Source: Shimwellia blattae DSM 4481 = NBRC 105725
GTDB lineage: Bacteria > Pseudomonadota > Gammaproteobacteria > Enterobacterales > Enterobacteriaceae
Assembly (NCBI RefSeq): GCF_000262305.1
Contig: NC_017910.1
Span: 3,720,001 to 3,784,000 of the forward strand
Length of the DNA stretch: 64,000 nt
Direction of reading: 5' to 3'
The notes beneath the pieces were generated by a model, which was not told the DNA's origin, ran no database searches, and saw only the letters and a program-made list of their open reading frames with translations. Position numbers and translations under genes: made by a program. The number at the start of each line of letters is the position of its first letter. Position 1 is the stretch's first letter. Below are positions 45,607 through 53,095 of the stretch, piece after piece.

Positions 45607-46281
45607 CTACCCGGCCCGCCCGGGGATCGAAAACGGCCCGCCGCGCAGAAGTGCGCTTTGCCACCCCGGGCGCAGCTGCGCTTTACGCCACCAGGCCTGA
45701 AGATGCGGAAGATGCTCCGGCGCTTCCCGGCTCAGTAATGCCGCCACCGGGAAGCTCATCTGAATGTCGGCGGCGGAAAACTGCCCCCCGGCAAACCAGG
45801 GGTGATGGGCCAGATGATGCTCAATAAACCCGGCATGGTTCGCCAGCTGCGGGCCCAGCCAGGCTTTATGCAGCCCCCCGGCCAGCGCTTTGCCGGTCGG
45901 GCGCAGCAGCCAGGGCACCGGTGCCCGGCTCAGCAGCACCAGCGCCAGGCTGAGGGTCAGTAGCGGCATCAGTGAGCCTTCTGCGTAGTGCATCCAGAAG
46001 CGGTACTGCAGGCGCTCAGCGGGGAGCGACGGGCGCAGACGCTGGTCGTGGTCATAGGTTTCCTGAAGGTACTCAAGAATCGCGCCGGACTCGGCCAGAA
46101 TATGGCCGTTATCCTCCAGCACCGGGGATTTCCCCAGCGGATGGATTTTGCGCAGCGCAACGGGGGCCTGCATATCGGCTTCCCGCCGGTAGGTGACCAG
46201 CTGCCACTCAAGGTTCAGCTCTTCCAGCATCCACAAAATGCGCTGGGAGCGCGACTGGTTCAGGTGGTGTACGGTTATCAT
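45607..46281 (-). CDS. Glutathione S-transferase
   Basis: 224 residues. N-terminal thioredoxin-like domain (MITVHHLNQSRSQRILWML) with the glutathione-site segment KSPVLEDNGHILAESGAILEY, then the all-helical C-terminal domain with the ADIQMSF N-capping motif. Cytoplasmic, probably detoxification; substrate unknown. Between ghxP and soxR, a position empty of this gene in E. coli as I recall it; location beside soxRS suggests stress use only loosely. Confidence 0.85.
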   Translation of the reverse strand: MITVHHLNQSRSQRILWMLEELNLEWQLVTYRREADMQAPVALRKIHPLGKSPVLEDNGHILAESGAILEYLQETYDHDQRLRPSLPAERLQYRFWMHYAEGSLMPLLTLSLALVLLSRAPVPWLLRPTGKALAGGLHKAWLGPQLANHAGFIEHHLAHHPWFAGGQFSAADIQMSFPVAALLSREAPEHLPHLQAWWRKAQLRPGWQSALLRGGPFSIPGRAG

Positions 46282-46399
46282 CCTCCCTCCCGTTTATGGC
46301 GCCGGTGAGATTCGGGTGCACACAAAAAGGGTAGCAAAAAAAAGCGCCATTCCGCGCCCGGGAGGTGGTGATTTTTTAAACAGCGATTATACTTTAATT

Positions 46400-46541
46400 A
46401 TCGATGCAGGCCGGAACCTCCCGAGTAGCACCAGATTGACTGAGGGGCATCGACGTCGGGGGAAACCCTCCCGTAGAGCGGGATAGAGCGAAAGACAAAG
46501 ACCGGAAACAGCTAAAGCGCCTGCGGGCGCTTTAGCTTTTT
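46400..46541 (+). ncRNA. sraL: SraL/RyjA small RNA
   Basis: About 142 nt (E. coli RyjA about 140), convergent with the soxR 3' end, exactly the RyjA/SraL position between soxR and ghxP. A -10 TATACT is at 46388-46393 with start about 7 nt later (ATCGATGCAGG...), consistent with stationary-phase promoter type. Ends in a strong hairpin GCTAAAGCGC / GCGCTTTAGC and TTTTT. Hfq-dependent base-pairing RNA in Salmonella. Ends deduced by eye. Confidence 0.8.
46510..46541. terminator. Terminator of SraL, shared with soxR
   Basis: AGCTAAAGCGC-CTGCG-GGCGCTTTAGCTTTTT; strong on the plus strand, and the same hairpin lies just past the soxR stop on the minus strand. Confidence 0.85.
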
Positions 46542-46547
46542 ATGCCG

Positions 46548-47003
46548 CTACTCTTCCAGCAGCCGCGCCCCGGTGCCCTGCTGCCCCAGCGCATCGTTCG
46601 GGTTGCGTAACGGGCAGTCTTTTCGCGACAAACACCCACAGCCGATACAGCCATCCAGCTCGTCGCGTAACTGCTCAAGGGTGTGAATACGCCGCTCCAG
46701 CTCGTCACGCCAGCGGGAAGAGAGCTGCTGCCATTGCCGGGCGGTAATATTTCCCCCTTCCGGCAGCACAGCCAGCGCATCCGCAATGGTCGCCAGCGGA
46801 ATACCGATCCGCTGGGCAATTTTAATAATCGCCACATAGCGCAGGACATTACGCGAGTAGCGGCGCTGGTTACCCCCATTGCGGGTACTGCTGATAAGCC
46901 CTTTACTTTCATAAAAGTGCAGCGCAGAGACCGCCACCCCGGTACGCCGGGATACCTCCCCCGGGGTGAGGAGCATTTTGATACGTGCAGGTTTCTTTTC
47001 CAA
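46548..47003 (-). CDS. soxR: Redox sensor-regulator SoxR
   Basis: MerR-family dimer that activates soxS when its [2Fe-2S] cluster is oxidised by redox-cycling agents. 151 residues (E. coli 154). MerR helix-turn-helix EVSRRTGVAVSALHFYE (about 14-30), dimer helix, and the cluster motif CIGCGCLSRKDC (C-x2-C-x-C-x5-C, about 118-129). Divergent from soxS. Confidence 0.97.
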   Translation of the reverse strand: MEKKPARIKMLLTPGEVSRRTGVAVSALHFYESKGLISSTRNGGNQRRYSRNVLRYVAIIKIAQRIGIPLATIADALAVLPEGGNITARQWQQLSSRWRDELERRIHTLEQLRDELDGCIGCGCLSRKDCPLRNPNDALGQQGTGARLLEE

Positions 47004-47010
47004 AATGGGC

Positions 47011-47041
47011 TTTACCTCAAGTTAACTTGAGGAATTATACT
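47011..47041 (+). promoter_or_regulatory. soxS promoter with SoxR operator
   Basis: -35 TTTACC (47011-47016) and -10 TATACT (47036-47041) are separated by the overlong 19-bp gap typical of MerR-family control. Between them is the perfect 18-bp palindrome CCTCAAGTTAACTTGAGG (47015-47032), identical to the E. coli SoxR site as recalled. Confidence 0.95.
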
Positions 47042-47081
47042 CCACGCCATTAACCCGCGCGACAGGAAACGGAGAGGACAA

Positions 47082-47405
47082 ATGGCACATCAGGAAATTA
47101 TCGCGACCCTGATCCAGTGGATCGATGAGCATATTGACCAGCCGCTGAATATCGATATGGTGGCGAAAAAATCCGGTTATTCAAAATGGTACTTGCAGCG
47201 AATGTTCCGCTCGGTCACGCGCCAGGCGCTGGGGGAGTACATTCGCCTGCGCCGCCTGGCCCTGGCGGCAGAAGCCCTGCGTACCACCCAGAAACCCATT
47301 TTTGATATCGCTATGGACCACGGTTATATCTCTCAGCAGACCTTTTCCCGGGTCTTCCGCCGTGAATACGCCCGCACCCCTACCGATTATCGCCAGCACG
47401 TCTGA
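47082..47405 (+). CDS. soxS: Superoxide response activator SoxS
   Basis: 107-residue AraC/XylS-type DNA-binding protein consisting of two helix-turn-helix motifs only. NIDMVAKKSGYSKWYLQRMF and IFDIAMDHGYISQQTFSRVF are the recognition regions. Made on SoxR activation and switches on the superoxide regulon. Length same as E. coli. Confidence 0.97.
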   Translation: MAHQEIIATLIQWIDEHIDQPLNIDMVAKKSGYSKWYLQRMFRSVTRQALGEYIRLRRLALAAEALRTTQKPIFDIAMDHGYISQQTFSRVFRREYARTPTDYRQHV

Positions 47406-47411
47406 GCGGCA

Positions 47412-47438
47412 GGCCGGCAACTGCCGGCCAGTCGTTTT
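47412..47438 (+). terminator. Terminator after soxS
   Basis: GGCCGGCA-AC-TGCCGGCC perfect stem, then CAGTCGTTTT. 6 nt past the stop. Confidence 0.75.
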
Positions 47439-47642
47439 CTCCATAAATACAGCATAAAATACCAGCAGTCAGGCTGGCTAATAATCCATCAAATGTGATA
47501 CAGTTCACACCATCAATGCAACACGCATTCGACTTTCATTCAAAACATCAACTTATCCCGATGACGGCCACGCCTGAGTGCGCTGCGTTGCGCGTGCCTG
47601 CGCCGTTGTGCGGATAAGCATTTTCCTCTGAGGACATATGTT

Positions 47643-47936
47643 ATGGCTATCGTGACAACCGGTGTGGCGGCGACAGGTCTGGCAATTATGCGCGGGCCGC
47701 TCATCAGCGCGACGTTGATGTTTATTGCCAGTACCCTGAATATCCGGCTGCGTAAGTCTGATTACCACGGCCTTGCGGTAGTGGTCAGCGGTCTGGGTAT
47801 TGTCGCATCATGCTGGTTTGCCGCCGCGCTACTGGGGATAACATTTGATTTTCCGGCCATCTGGGCGGGCACCAAATCCTTTATGGTGCAGATGATGAGC
47901 TATGCCCCCGCAGACTACCCGGCCACACTCCCCTGA
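47643..47936 (+). CDS. yjcB: YjcB membrane protein
   Basis: 97 residues with two membrane segments; matches E. coli YjcB (93 residues) in TTGV, STLNIRLRKSDYHGLAVV and GLGIVASCWFA. Start ATG at 47643 with GAGGA upstream. Function unknown. In E. coli pdeC lies between soxS and yjcB; only 237 nt without a gene is found here. Confidence 0.88.
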   Translation: MAIVTTGVAATGLAIMRGPLISATLMFIASTLNIRLRKSDYHGLAVVVSGLGIVASCWFAAALLGITFDFPAIWAGTKSFMVQMMSYAPADYPATLP

Positions 47937-47957
47937 CAGCCCCGCCGCAGCGGGCCC

Positions 47958-49091
47958 TTACCCGCTGTGGCGCTGCATTAACTGGCGCAGGCGACGCCCG
48001 TCGCGCAATAAGCCTATCCCCATCCCCAGCAGGGTATATACCGCCCCCAGCAACAACAGCATCGCCACATCCGGCAGGGCACTGTGCCAGGGCAGCCCCA
48101 GCTGGTTCACCCCGGCTATCGCTTTGGTCGCCCAGGTGGTGGGCAGGCAGCCGGAAATAAAACGCACCCACGCAGGCATCGCCTGTACCGGCCAGATAGT
48201 GCCGGAAAGGTAGAACACCGGCATGGTGATAAAAGAGAGCGTCAGATAGATAAGCTCCACCCGCCTCAGACACTCGGTGATCAGTTTCCCCAGCCCCAGC
48301 ACCGCCAGCAGAAACGGAAAGGTCAGTAACAGCACCTCCGGGATAGAAGCGGTCTGGCGGTATCCCAGCAGCCAGGGCCACAGTACAAACAGCACAATCG
48401 ATAAAAACAGCCAGACCGGCAGCAATGCCGACAGCCCGCCCATATACACCAGCAGCGGGGGCTGGCTCTGGCTGCGCAGCATCAGGCGCACCCGGACACT
48501 GGCGATTAACAGCGAGTGTTGCAGCAGCATCACCAGCAGGCCCGGAAAAACAATGGCCGCAAAGCTGATCCCCGGGTTAAAGACATCTTCCGTGCGCCCG
48601 GTGATCGGGGCCAGAATCACCTCCGCCTGGCGCAGGCTGAACCCGTGCGCCAGCATCACTTCCGTTTCGTAGTAACGCAGCATCTCCTGATAGGCCGCCT
48701 GGACATCCTGCTGAATCTGGCCGTTCGGCAGGCGGTTTGTGGCATCACCATAGACCGGGATCGTCACGGGCTTCCCCGCCAGCAGTTTCTTTTCCAGATC
48801 CGTGGGCATGATTATCACCGCAAACAGCTTACGAAACCCCAGATCGTGGATCGCCGCCGGCAGGCTGTCATAGCCCACGGTTTTGATCTTGTCGGTGGCA
48901 TCCAGGTTGCGGATCAGTAACCGGCTGGCGGGGCTGTGATCCTGGTCAATCACCGCTACCGGCAGATCCCAGACGGTGCGGTGCAGATACACACTGCTCA
49001 TCAGGCACAAAGAGACCAGTAAAATCATCCATATGGGCCGCTCAAGCAGCCCGGTAAATACTTTGATAAAGGTCGCCCAGTAGATTTTCAT
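47958..49091 (-). CDS. ABC-2-type export permease (second)
   Basis: 377 residues: one N-terminal membrane segment, a large periplasmic loop (VAVIDQDHSPASRLLIRNLDA ...), and five C-terminal segments, as in YhhJ/YbhS/YbhR. Start overlaps the first permease stop by 4 nt (ATGA). Expected to pair with the first permease and an HlyD adaptor in a drug or lipid exporter. No ATPase gene is present in this operon. Confidence 0.85.
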   Translation of the reverse strand: MKIYWATFIKVFTGLLERPIWMILLVSLCLMSSVYLHRTVWDLPVAVIDQDHSPASRLLIRNLDATDKIKTVGYDSLPAAIHDLGFRKLFAVIIMPTDLEKKLLAGKPVTIPVYGDATNRLPNGQIQQDVQAAYQEMLRYYETEVMLAHGFSLRQAEVILAPITGRTEDVFNPGISFAAIVFPGLLVMLLQHSLLIASVRVRLMLRSQSQPPLLVYMGGLSALLPVWLFLSIVLFVLWPWLLGYRQTASIPEVLLLTFPFLLAVLGLGKLITECLRRVELIYLTLSFITMPVFYLSGTIWPVQAMPAWVRFISGCLPTTWATKAIAGVNQLGLPWHSALPDVAMLLLLGAVYTLLGMGIGLLRDGRRLRQLMQRHSG

Positions 49092-50242
49092 AGCAGGGTC
49101 TCCGGCACCCGCAGCCGCGCCGGCAGGCGGTTGCGGATCAGCAGTGCGGTGACCAGCGGGTAGATCATCAGCAGCGCGCAGACTTCAAAAACGGGTTTTC
49201 CCGGTACCTGGCGCAAAAAGATCCCGAACATGGCATACAGGGCGTGGGTCAGCGGCTCAATATTGGCTACGATCCGCGCAAACAGCGACATCGAAAGCTC
49301 CGGCATCACCACCCCGGAAAAGGTCAGCGCCACCCCTACCAGGATCCCTATCAGGGTATAGGCGGTGATCGCATTGCGGGTGAAGGTGTAGAGCAGCAGG
49401 CCGATACTCTGGGCGGCTATCACATAGAAAAAGCCGACCGCCAGCATATACAGGGGGTTGCCCGCCACCCGGGCATCAAAGATCCACACCAGCAGCCCCA
49501 GCTCGCCCATCAGTAGTGTGGTGTAGGTCAGGGTGTAGGGGGCGAGCTTCCCGAGGAGCGACATACTGAATGAGCGGGAGTAGACCAGCGCCTTGCTGCG
49601 GGCCAGGGCGTAGATGGTGCAGGTCACCACAAACAGCTGCAGCAGATGGATAGTGGCGGAAAACTGCTGGTAATAGATATAGCTGCCGCTGGCGTTAAAC
49701 AGGCTGTCATAAGAGAGCGAAACGGCGGGCAGCGTGGGCAGGGTTTTGCCGGTCAGTGCCGTTGTGTAGCCGCGGTAGCTGCTGTTGAGCTCGGTTATCA
49801 GCCCGGAGAAGTCCTGGGTGGAGTAGAGCCCCGCCGCATACAGCAGCGCATTATAGAAAAAGACCACCTGGGGCTGGCGCCCGCCCAGCACATCGGCTTC
49901 GAAGTCCCGGGGGATATACAGCATGGCGTAGTCTTCGGTGCTGCTCATGCGCTGTTGCGCTTCGGCCAGGTCACCGGCGGGCACCTCAATGCTTGCGTGG
50001 GGGCCCGCATCCAGCTTACGGATAAGCTCCCGGGAAAGGGGGCTGTGGTCATGATCCACCACCGATACCGGCAGCTCCAGCAGGGTGCCTTCTGAAAAGT
50101 TACTGCCGATAAGCCCGAACAGGATCAGCGGAAAACACCAGGTTATCCAGTGGATCTCCGGTTTGCGGAAGGCTTTGCGCACCTCGCGGCGAAAAGCCTG
50201 GCTAAAGCAGCGCCAGCCGCAGCTTATATTTCCCATCGCCAT
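49088..50242 (-). CDS. ABC-2-type export permease (first)
   Basis: 384 residues starting MAMGNISCGWRCFSQAFRRE; frame open further but inside hlyD. Same topology and loop motif (VSVVDHDHSPLSRELIRKLDAG) as the next gene, so the two are paralogs forming a heterodimer. Overlaps the hlyD stop by about 19 nt. Its expression may suffer from the IS insertion in hlyD upstream. Confidence 0.85.
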   Translation of the reverse strand: MAMGNISCGWRCFSQAFRREVRKAFRKPEIHWITWCFPLILFGLIGSNFSEGTLLELPVSVVDHDHSPLSRELIRKLDAGPHASIEVPAGDLAEAQQRMSSTEDYAMLYIPRDFEADVLGGRQPQVVFFYNALLYAAGLYSTQDFSGLITELNSSYRGYTTALTGKTLPTLPAVSLSYDSLFNASGSYIYYQQFSATIHLLQLFVVTCTIYALARSKALVYSRSFSMSLLGKLAPYTLTYTTLLMGELGLLVWIFDARVAGNPLYMLAVGFFYVIAAQSIGLLLYTFTRNAITAYTLIGILVGVALTFSGVVMPELSMSLFARIVANIEPLTHALYAMFGIFLRQVPGKPVFEVCALLMIYPLVTALLIRNRLPARLRVPETLL

Positions 50243-51079
50243 AATGCGCTCATCCCCTGTCGTAATCCTTGCGTTGGCTGTACCGGCCACAGGCGCACTT
50301 CAAAGGTTTTCAGGTCGAAATCGCCGGTCGCGCGGGTGGCCCGCTTGGTGGCGTAGTCCCCCAGCGGGGCGATATAGCGCACCTCTGCTTCAATTTCCTG
50401 ATTATTCAGGGCCGGAATGCGCAGCCGGACTTTATCCCCTTTGCGCACATGGGCGAGGATGTCCTCACGCAGGTTAAAGATAAAATAGGCCTGGTTCTGG
50501 CGAACCAGGGTCAGCAGCGGGCTGGACGCATTAAGCAGCTCACCCACTTCCGAGGGAATCGGCCCCACTTCACCGTCTACCGGGGCGACCACATTCAGCT
50601 CATCAGCCTGTACCTGTATTTCGACAAGATCCTGCTCCGCCCGCTGTAACTGGGCGCTGTAGATCTGGCGCTGCTCGATACGGTCACCGTGGAGCCCTTC
50701 ATCCAGGTTTGCCTGTGCAGCTTTCACTTTTTCCAGGGCCGAATCCCGTCTGCTGCGGGAGTCATCCAGCTCCTGGGCAGAAACATAGCCTTTTACCGCC
50801 ATGCGCTGGTTGCGCGACAGCAGGTCGTTGGCATTTTTCCAGGTGGACTGGGCATCGGCCAGGGTGGCGCGCAGGTTGCGGATATTTTCTTCACGGGTGC
50901 CGTTCATGGAGAGTTCATACTGGTATTTGGCCTGATCCCGATTCGCCCGGGCGGCCTGCAACTGGGCGATAAGCTCCGGCGCTTCCATTTTCAGCATCAG
51001 CTGGCCTGCCCTGACATCATCACCACGCTCAACCAGGCGCTCCACCACCCGGCCTTTCGCTTTTGAAGTGACGATCACC
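50224..51079 (-). pseudogene. HlyD-type membrane fusion protein, 3' part (split by IS)
   Basis: Codons for the last 284 of 323 residues of an HlyD/YbhG-like periplasmic adaptor: biotinyl-lipoyl half (IVTSKAKGRVVERLVERG), a long coiled-coil hairpin (about 75-190 of the full protein), and the beta-barrel end. The 5' codons are found at 52693-52812 beyond an IS. Joining at the duplicated GGTG restores the frame as ...VDAPEV-IVTSK... without loss. As it stands, the signal anchor is cut off, so the product is probably not functional. Confidence 0.88.
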
Positions 51080-51115
51080 CGGTAAGTGTCAAGGTAGTTG
51101 TCACCCCAGGTTAAT

Positions 51116-52099
51116 TTAAGCGGCCTGTTTTCCCCTTTCCGGATTCAGCATTACCGGACCTTCGGGTTGCCAGTTTCTCGTTCTGCCTGACCAGCGCTCA
51201 GGATGTGTTTTCTGTGCCTGACGGTACAGTTCATCCCGTTGCCTCAGAAGCGCGTGATCTTCTCCCCGGTGTCGCTGTGCCGGGGTGACATACCGTATCC
51301 CGCTGTGGCGGTGCTCTTCGTTGTACCAGTGGGTAAATTTCTCCACCCACTCCCGGGCATCACTCAGCGTTCTGAACCCCGATGACGGCCACTGTGGTAC
51401 ATATTTCAGTGTCCGGAACAACGACTCTGCATACGCGTTATCGTTACTTACCCGTGGCCTGCTGTGTGACGGTATGATATTCAGCTCATACAGCTTCATC
51501 TGCAGGGTCTGCGATTTCATGGCGGCTCCGTTATCTGCATGCAGCACCAGCGGCTGACGCCAGCAGCCCTCACGCAGCGTTGTCCGCTGCATTAGCGCTG
51601 CAGCCAGCCCGCCACTTTCCGTTTCATGAACCTCGTAGCCCGTGATTTTCCGGCTGTACAGGTCAATTATCATATACAGATAATACCAGCGACCACGCAC
51701 CACGCAGGGCAGCCAGGTGATGTCCCATGACCAGACCTGGCAGGGCGCTCTGGCTGTAAAGGTCGTCGGGGCTGGCACCCGCTGTGGCCGCGACTGACGT
51801 CCCCGGTGGTGGACTTCATTATGGCGGCGTAATATCCGGTAAAATGTCGACTCACTGGCCAGGTAAATTCCCCTGTCGGCCAGCCGGGGCACAATCTGTG
51901 ATGGCGGCAGACGGGCATATTCCGGCCTGTGGCAGATATCCCGTATCTGCTGCTCTTCCCCCGTGCTGAGGCGATTCGCCGGGGCGGGTCTTATTGCCCC
52001 CGGACGACCATCCTCCGGACATTTTTGCCACCGCCACCAGGTACGCAGGCTGATGGCCACTTCACGGCAGGCGACTGCAAGCCTTGCGCCAGAGACCAC
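51116..52099 (-). CDS. IS3-family transposase OrfB (DDE integrase domain)
   Basis: 327 residues counted from an internal GTG; the frame is open upstream to the slippery site, so the natural product is the OrfAB fusion. An HTH_21-type linker is followed by the rve integrase core: WSWDITWLP (first D), HADNGAAMKS (second D), and the late E in NAYAESLFRTLKY. All three catalytic residues are present. Confidence 0.92.
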   Translation of the reverse strand: MVSGARLAVACREVAISLRTWWRWQKCPEDGRPGAIRPAPANRLSTGEEQQIRDICHRPEYARLPPSQIVPRLADRGIYLASESTFYRILRRHNEVHHRGRQSRPQRVPAPTTFTARAPCQVWSWDITWLPCVVRGRWYYLYMIIDLYSRKITGYEVHETESGGLAAALMQRTTLREGCWRQPLVLHADNGAAMKSQTLQMKLYELNIIPSHSRPRVSNDNAYAESLFRTLKYVPQWPSSGFRTLSDAREWVEKFTHWYNEEHRHSGIRYVTPAQRHRGEDHALLRQRDELYRQAQKTHPERWSGRTRNWQPEGPVMLNPERGKQAA

Positions 52100-52146
52100 C
52101 GCTTCATTAATCCACTGAATGAACTGTTGTCGTTCATCCGCCGGGG

Positions 52147-52629
52147 TCAGTCGTCCCCGTCCGTTTCCCCGTAGTAATCCCTGAGCTTTTTTCGCAGTAC
52201 CAGTATCGCTGCCGCCTCCGCCAGCGCTTTCTCCTTACGGACCAGCTCTTTTTTAAGCTGTTTAACTTCCTTCTGACTTTGCTTCAGCGCTGCTTTATCA
52301 CCGGGGTTTCCGGTCTGTATAAAGCCCTGCTTCCACTGTATCAGCTGCTCAGGATACAGCCCTTTTTTACGGCAGTATTCTGCGATTTCTGTTTCACTTA
52401 ACGTGGCGGTTTCCACAATGGCGGCAAAACGGGCTTCTGCTGGCCACTGCTCACTGTTTTTACTGTTACCCGGCACCGGTTTCCCCTCTGCTTTAGCCTG
52501 TTTACGCCAGTGATACAGTGTAGCTTCGGCGATCCCTTCCATCTGTGCAACAGCCGCGACGGTCATATTGTAGGGCGGGAATAATTTTGCCAGTGTTGAG
52601 GCCTTGCGCTCCGGGGAAATTCGTTTCAT
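52147..52629 (-). CDS. IS3-family OrfA (DNA-binding helper)
   Basis: 160 residues. N-terminal helix-turn-helix (TVAAVAQMEGIAEATLYHWRK, 23-43) and a leucine-zipper-like C-terminal coil (KEVKQLKKELVRKEKALAEA). Ends just after the slippery sequence; -1 slippage continues into OrfB. Confidence 0.9.
   Translation of the reverse strand: MKRISPERKASTLAKLFPPYNMTVAAVAQMEGIAEATLYHWRKQAKAEGKPVPGNSKNSEQWPAEARFAAIVETATLSETEIAEYCRKKGLYPEQLIQWKQGFIQTGNPGDKAALKQSQKEVKQLKKELVRKEKALAEAAAILVLRKKLRDYYGETDGDD
52186..52192 (-). promoter_or_regulatory. Programmed -1 frameshift site A-AAA-AAG
   Basis: Minus strand CGA AAA AAG in the orfA frame. A -1 shift leads into an open frame (KAQGLLRGNGRGRLTPADE...) that runs straight into OrfB. 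Heptamer of the type used by IS911 and other IS3-family members. Confidence 0.85.
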
Positions 52630-52692
52630 CTGTCACTCCGTGCCCTCAGGATTATTTTTCAGAGGGAGTGACAACTATCCTGACATTGAGGG

Positions 52693-52812
52693 CACCTCCG
52701 GGGCATCCACTTCGCCCTGGAGTAACAAGTCCTGGTGTCTGGCGCGGAAAAAGATGGCCATTGCCACCATAATTACCACAAGAAGTAAGGTAAAAAGGGT
52801 CTTTTTATTCAT
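52693..52812 (-). pseudogene. HlyD-type membrane fusion protein, 5' part
   Basis: Forty codons from ATG at 52812: MNKKTLFTLLLVVIMVAMAI membrane anchor, then QGEVDAPEV, the usual HlyD/YbhG N-terminus, before the IS. AAGGATAACAGG ribosome site upstream. Read-through into the IS adds PSMSG and a stop. Belongs to the fragment at 50224-51079. Confidence 0.88.
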
Positions 52813-52960
52813 CCTGTTATCCTTGCCTGAACGTCGCCTGCGGCGCGCACAATCCGATCTGATTTATTCTGGCACATTACGCAATATCTTCCCGCAAAAT
52901 GGCACGGAATCATCATCTTCGCACCTGGTGCGGCGGGCAGGCTGGCGGAAAAATGCCATA

Positions 52961-52985
52961 AAAAAACCCGCCGCAGCGGGTTTTT
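52961..52985 (-). terminator. Original terminator of ssb, now 2.6 kb away
   Basis: Minus strand AAAAACCCGC-TGCG-GCGGGTTTTTTT. Follows the 3' end of the group II intron by about 18 nt and lies before the hlyD operon; in the uninterrupted locus it would directly follow the ssb stop codon. Position is the evidence for ownership. Confidence 0.8.
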
Positions 52986-53053
52986 GAACCGGAGATACCC
53001 GAGTTGGGTAGGGCACGTGCGCCCGGCACGGGATAGCCGTTGCCCCCCCACCG

Positions 53054-53087
53054 AACCGTACGTGCACATTTCTGTGCATACGGCTCT
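53054..53087 (-). ncRNA. Group II intron domain V
   Basis: 34-nt hairpin starting GAGCCGTATGCACAG and ending TGTGCACGTACGGTTC, with GAAA-class loop and the AGC-type catalytic triad region (GAGCCGU); the most conserved part of the ribozyme. Located 9 nt after the maturase stop codon. Confidence 0.93.
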
Positions 53088-53095
53088 CCATTGGA

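Larger units (their letters stand above)
51080..52692 (-). mobile_element. IS3-family insertion sequence in hlyD
   Basis: 1613 bp bounded by the 4-bp direct repeat CACC (51076-51079 and 52693-52696). Imperfect terminal inverted repeats share TGTCA-x-G-x-TAGTTGTCAC a few bases inside each end. Encodes orfA and orfB joined by an A6G slippery site, the IS3-family arrangement. Both ORFs are intact, so the element may be active. If the ends are drawn at the TGTCA motif instead (51087-52685), no target duplication is found, which is why I prefer the wider borders. Confidence 0.88.

Noticed and set aside
51087..52685. Narrower IS borders at the TGTCA inverted repeat
   Set aside because: No target-site duplication results and hlyD is not rebuilt; the CACC borders do both.
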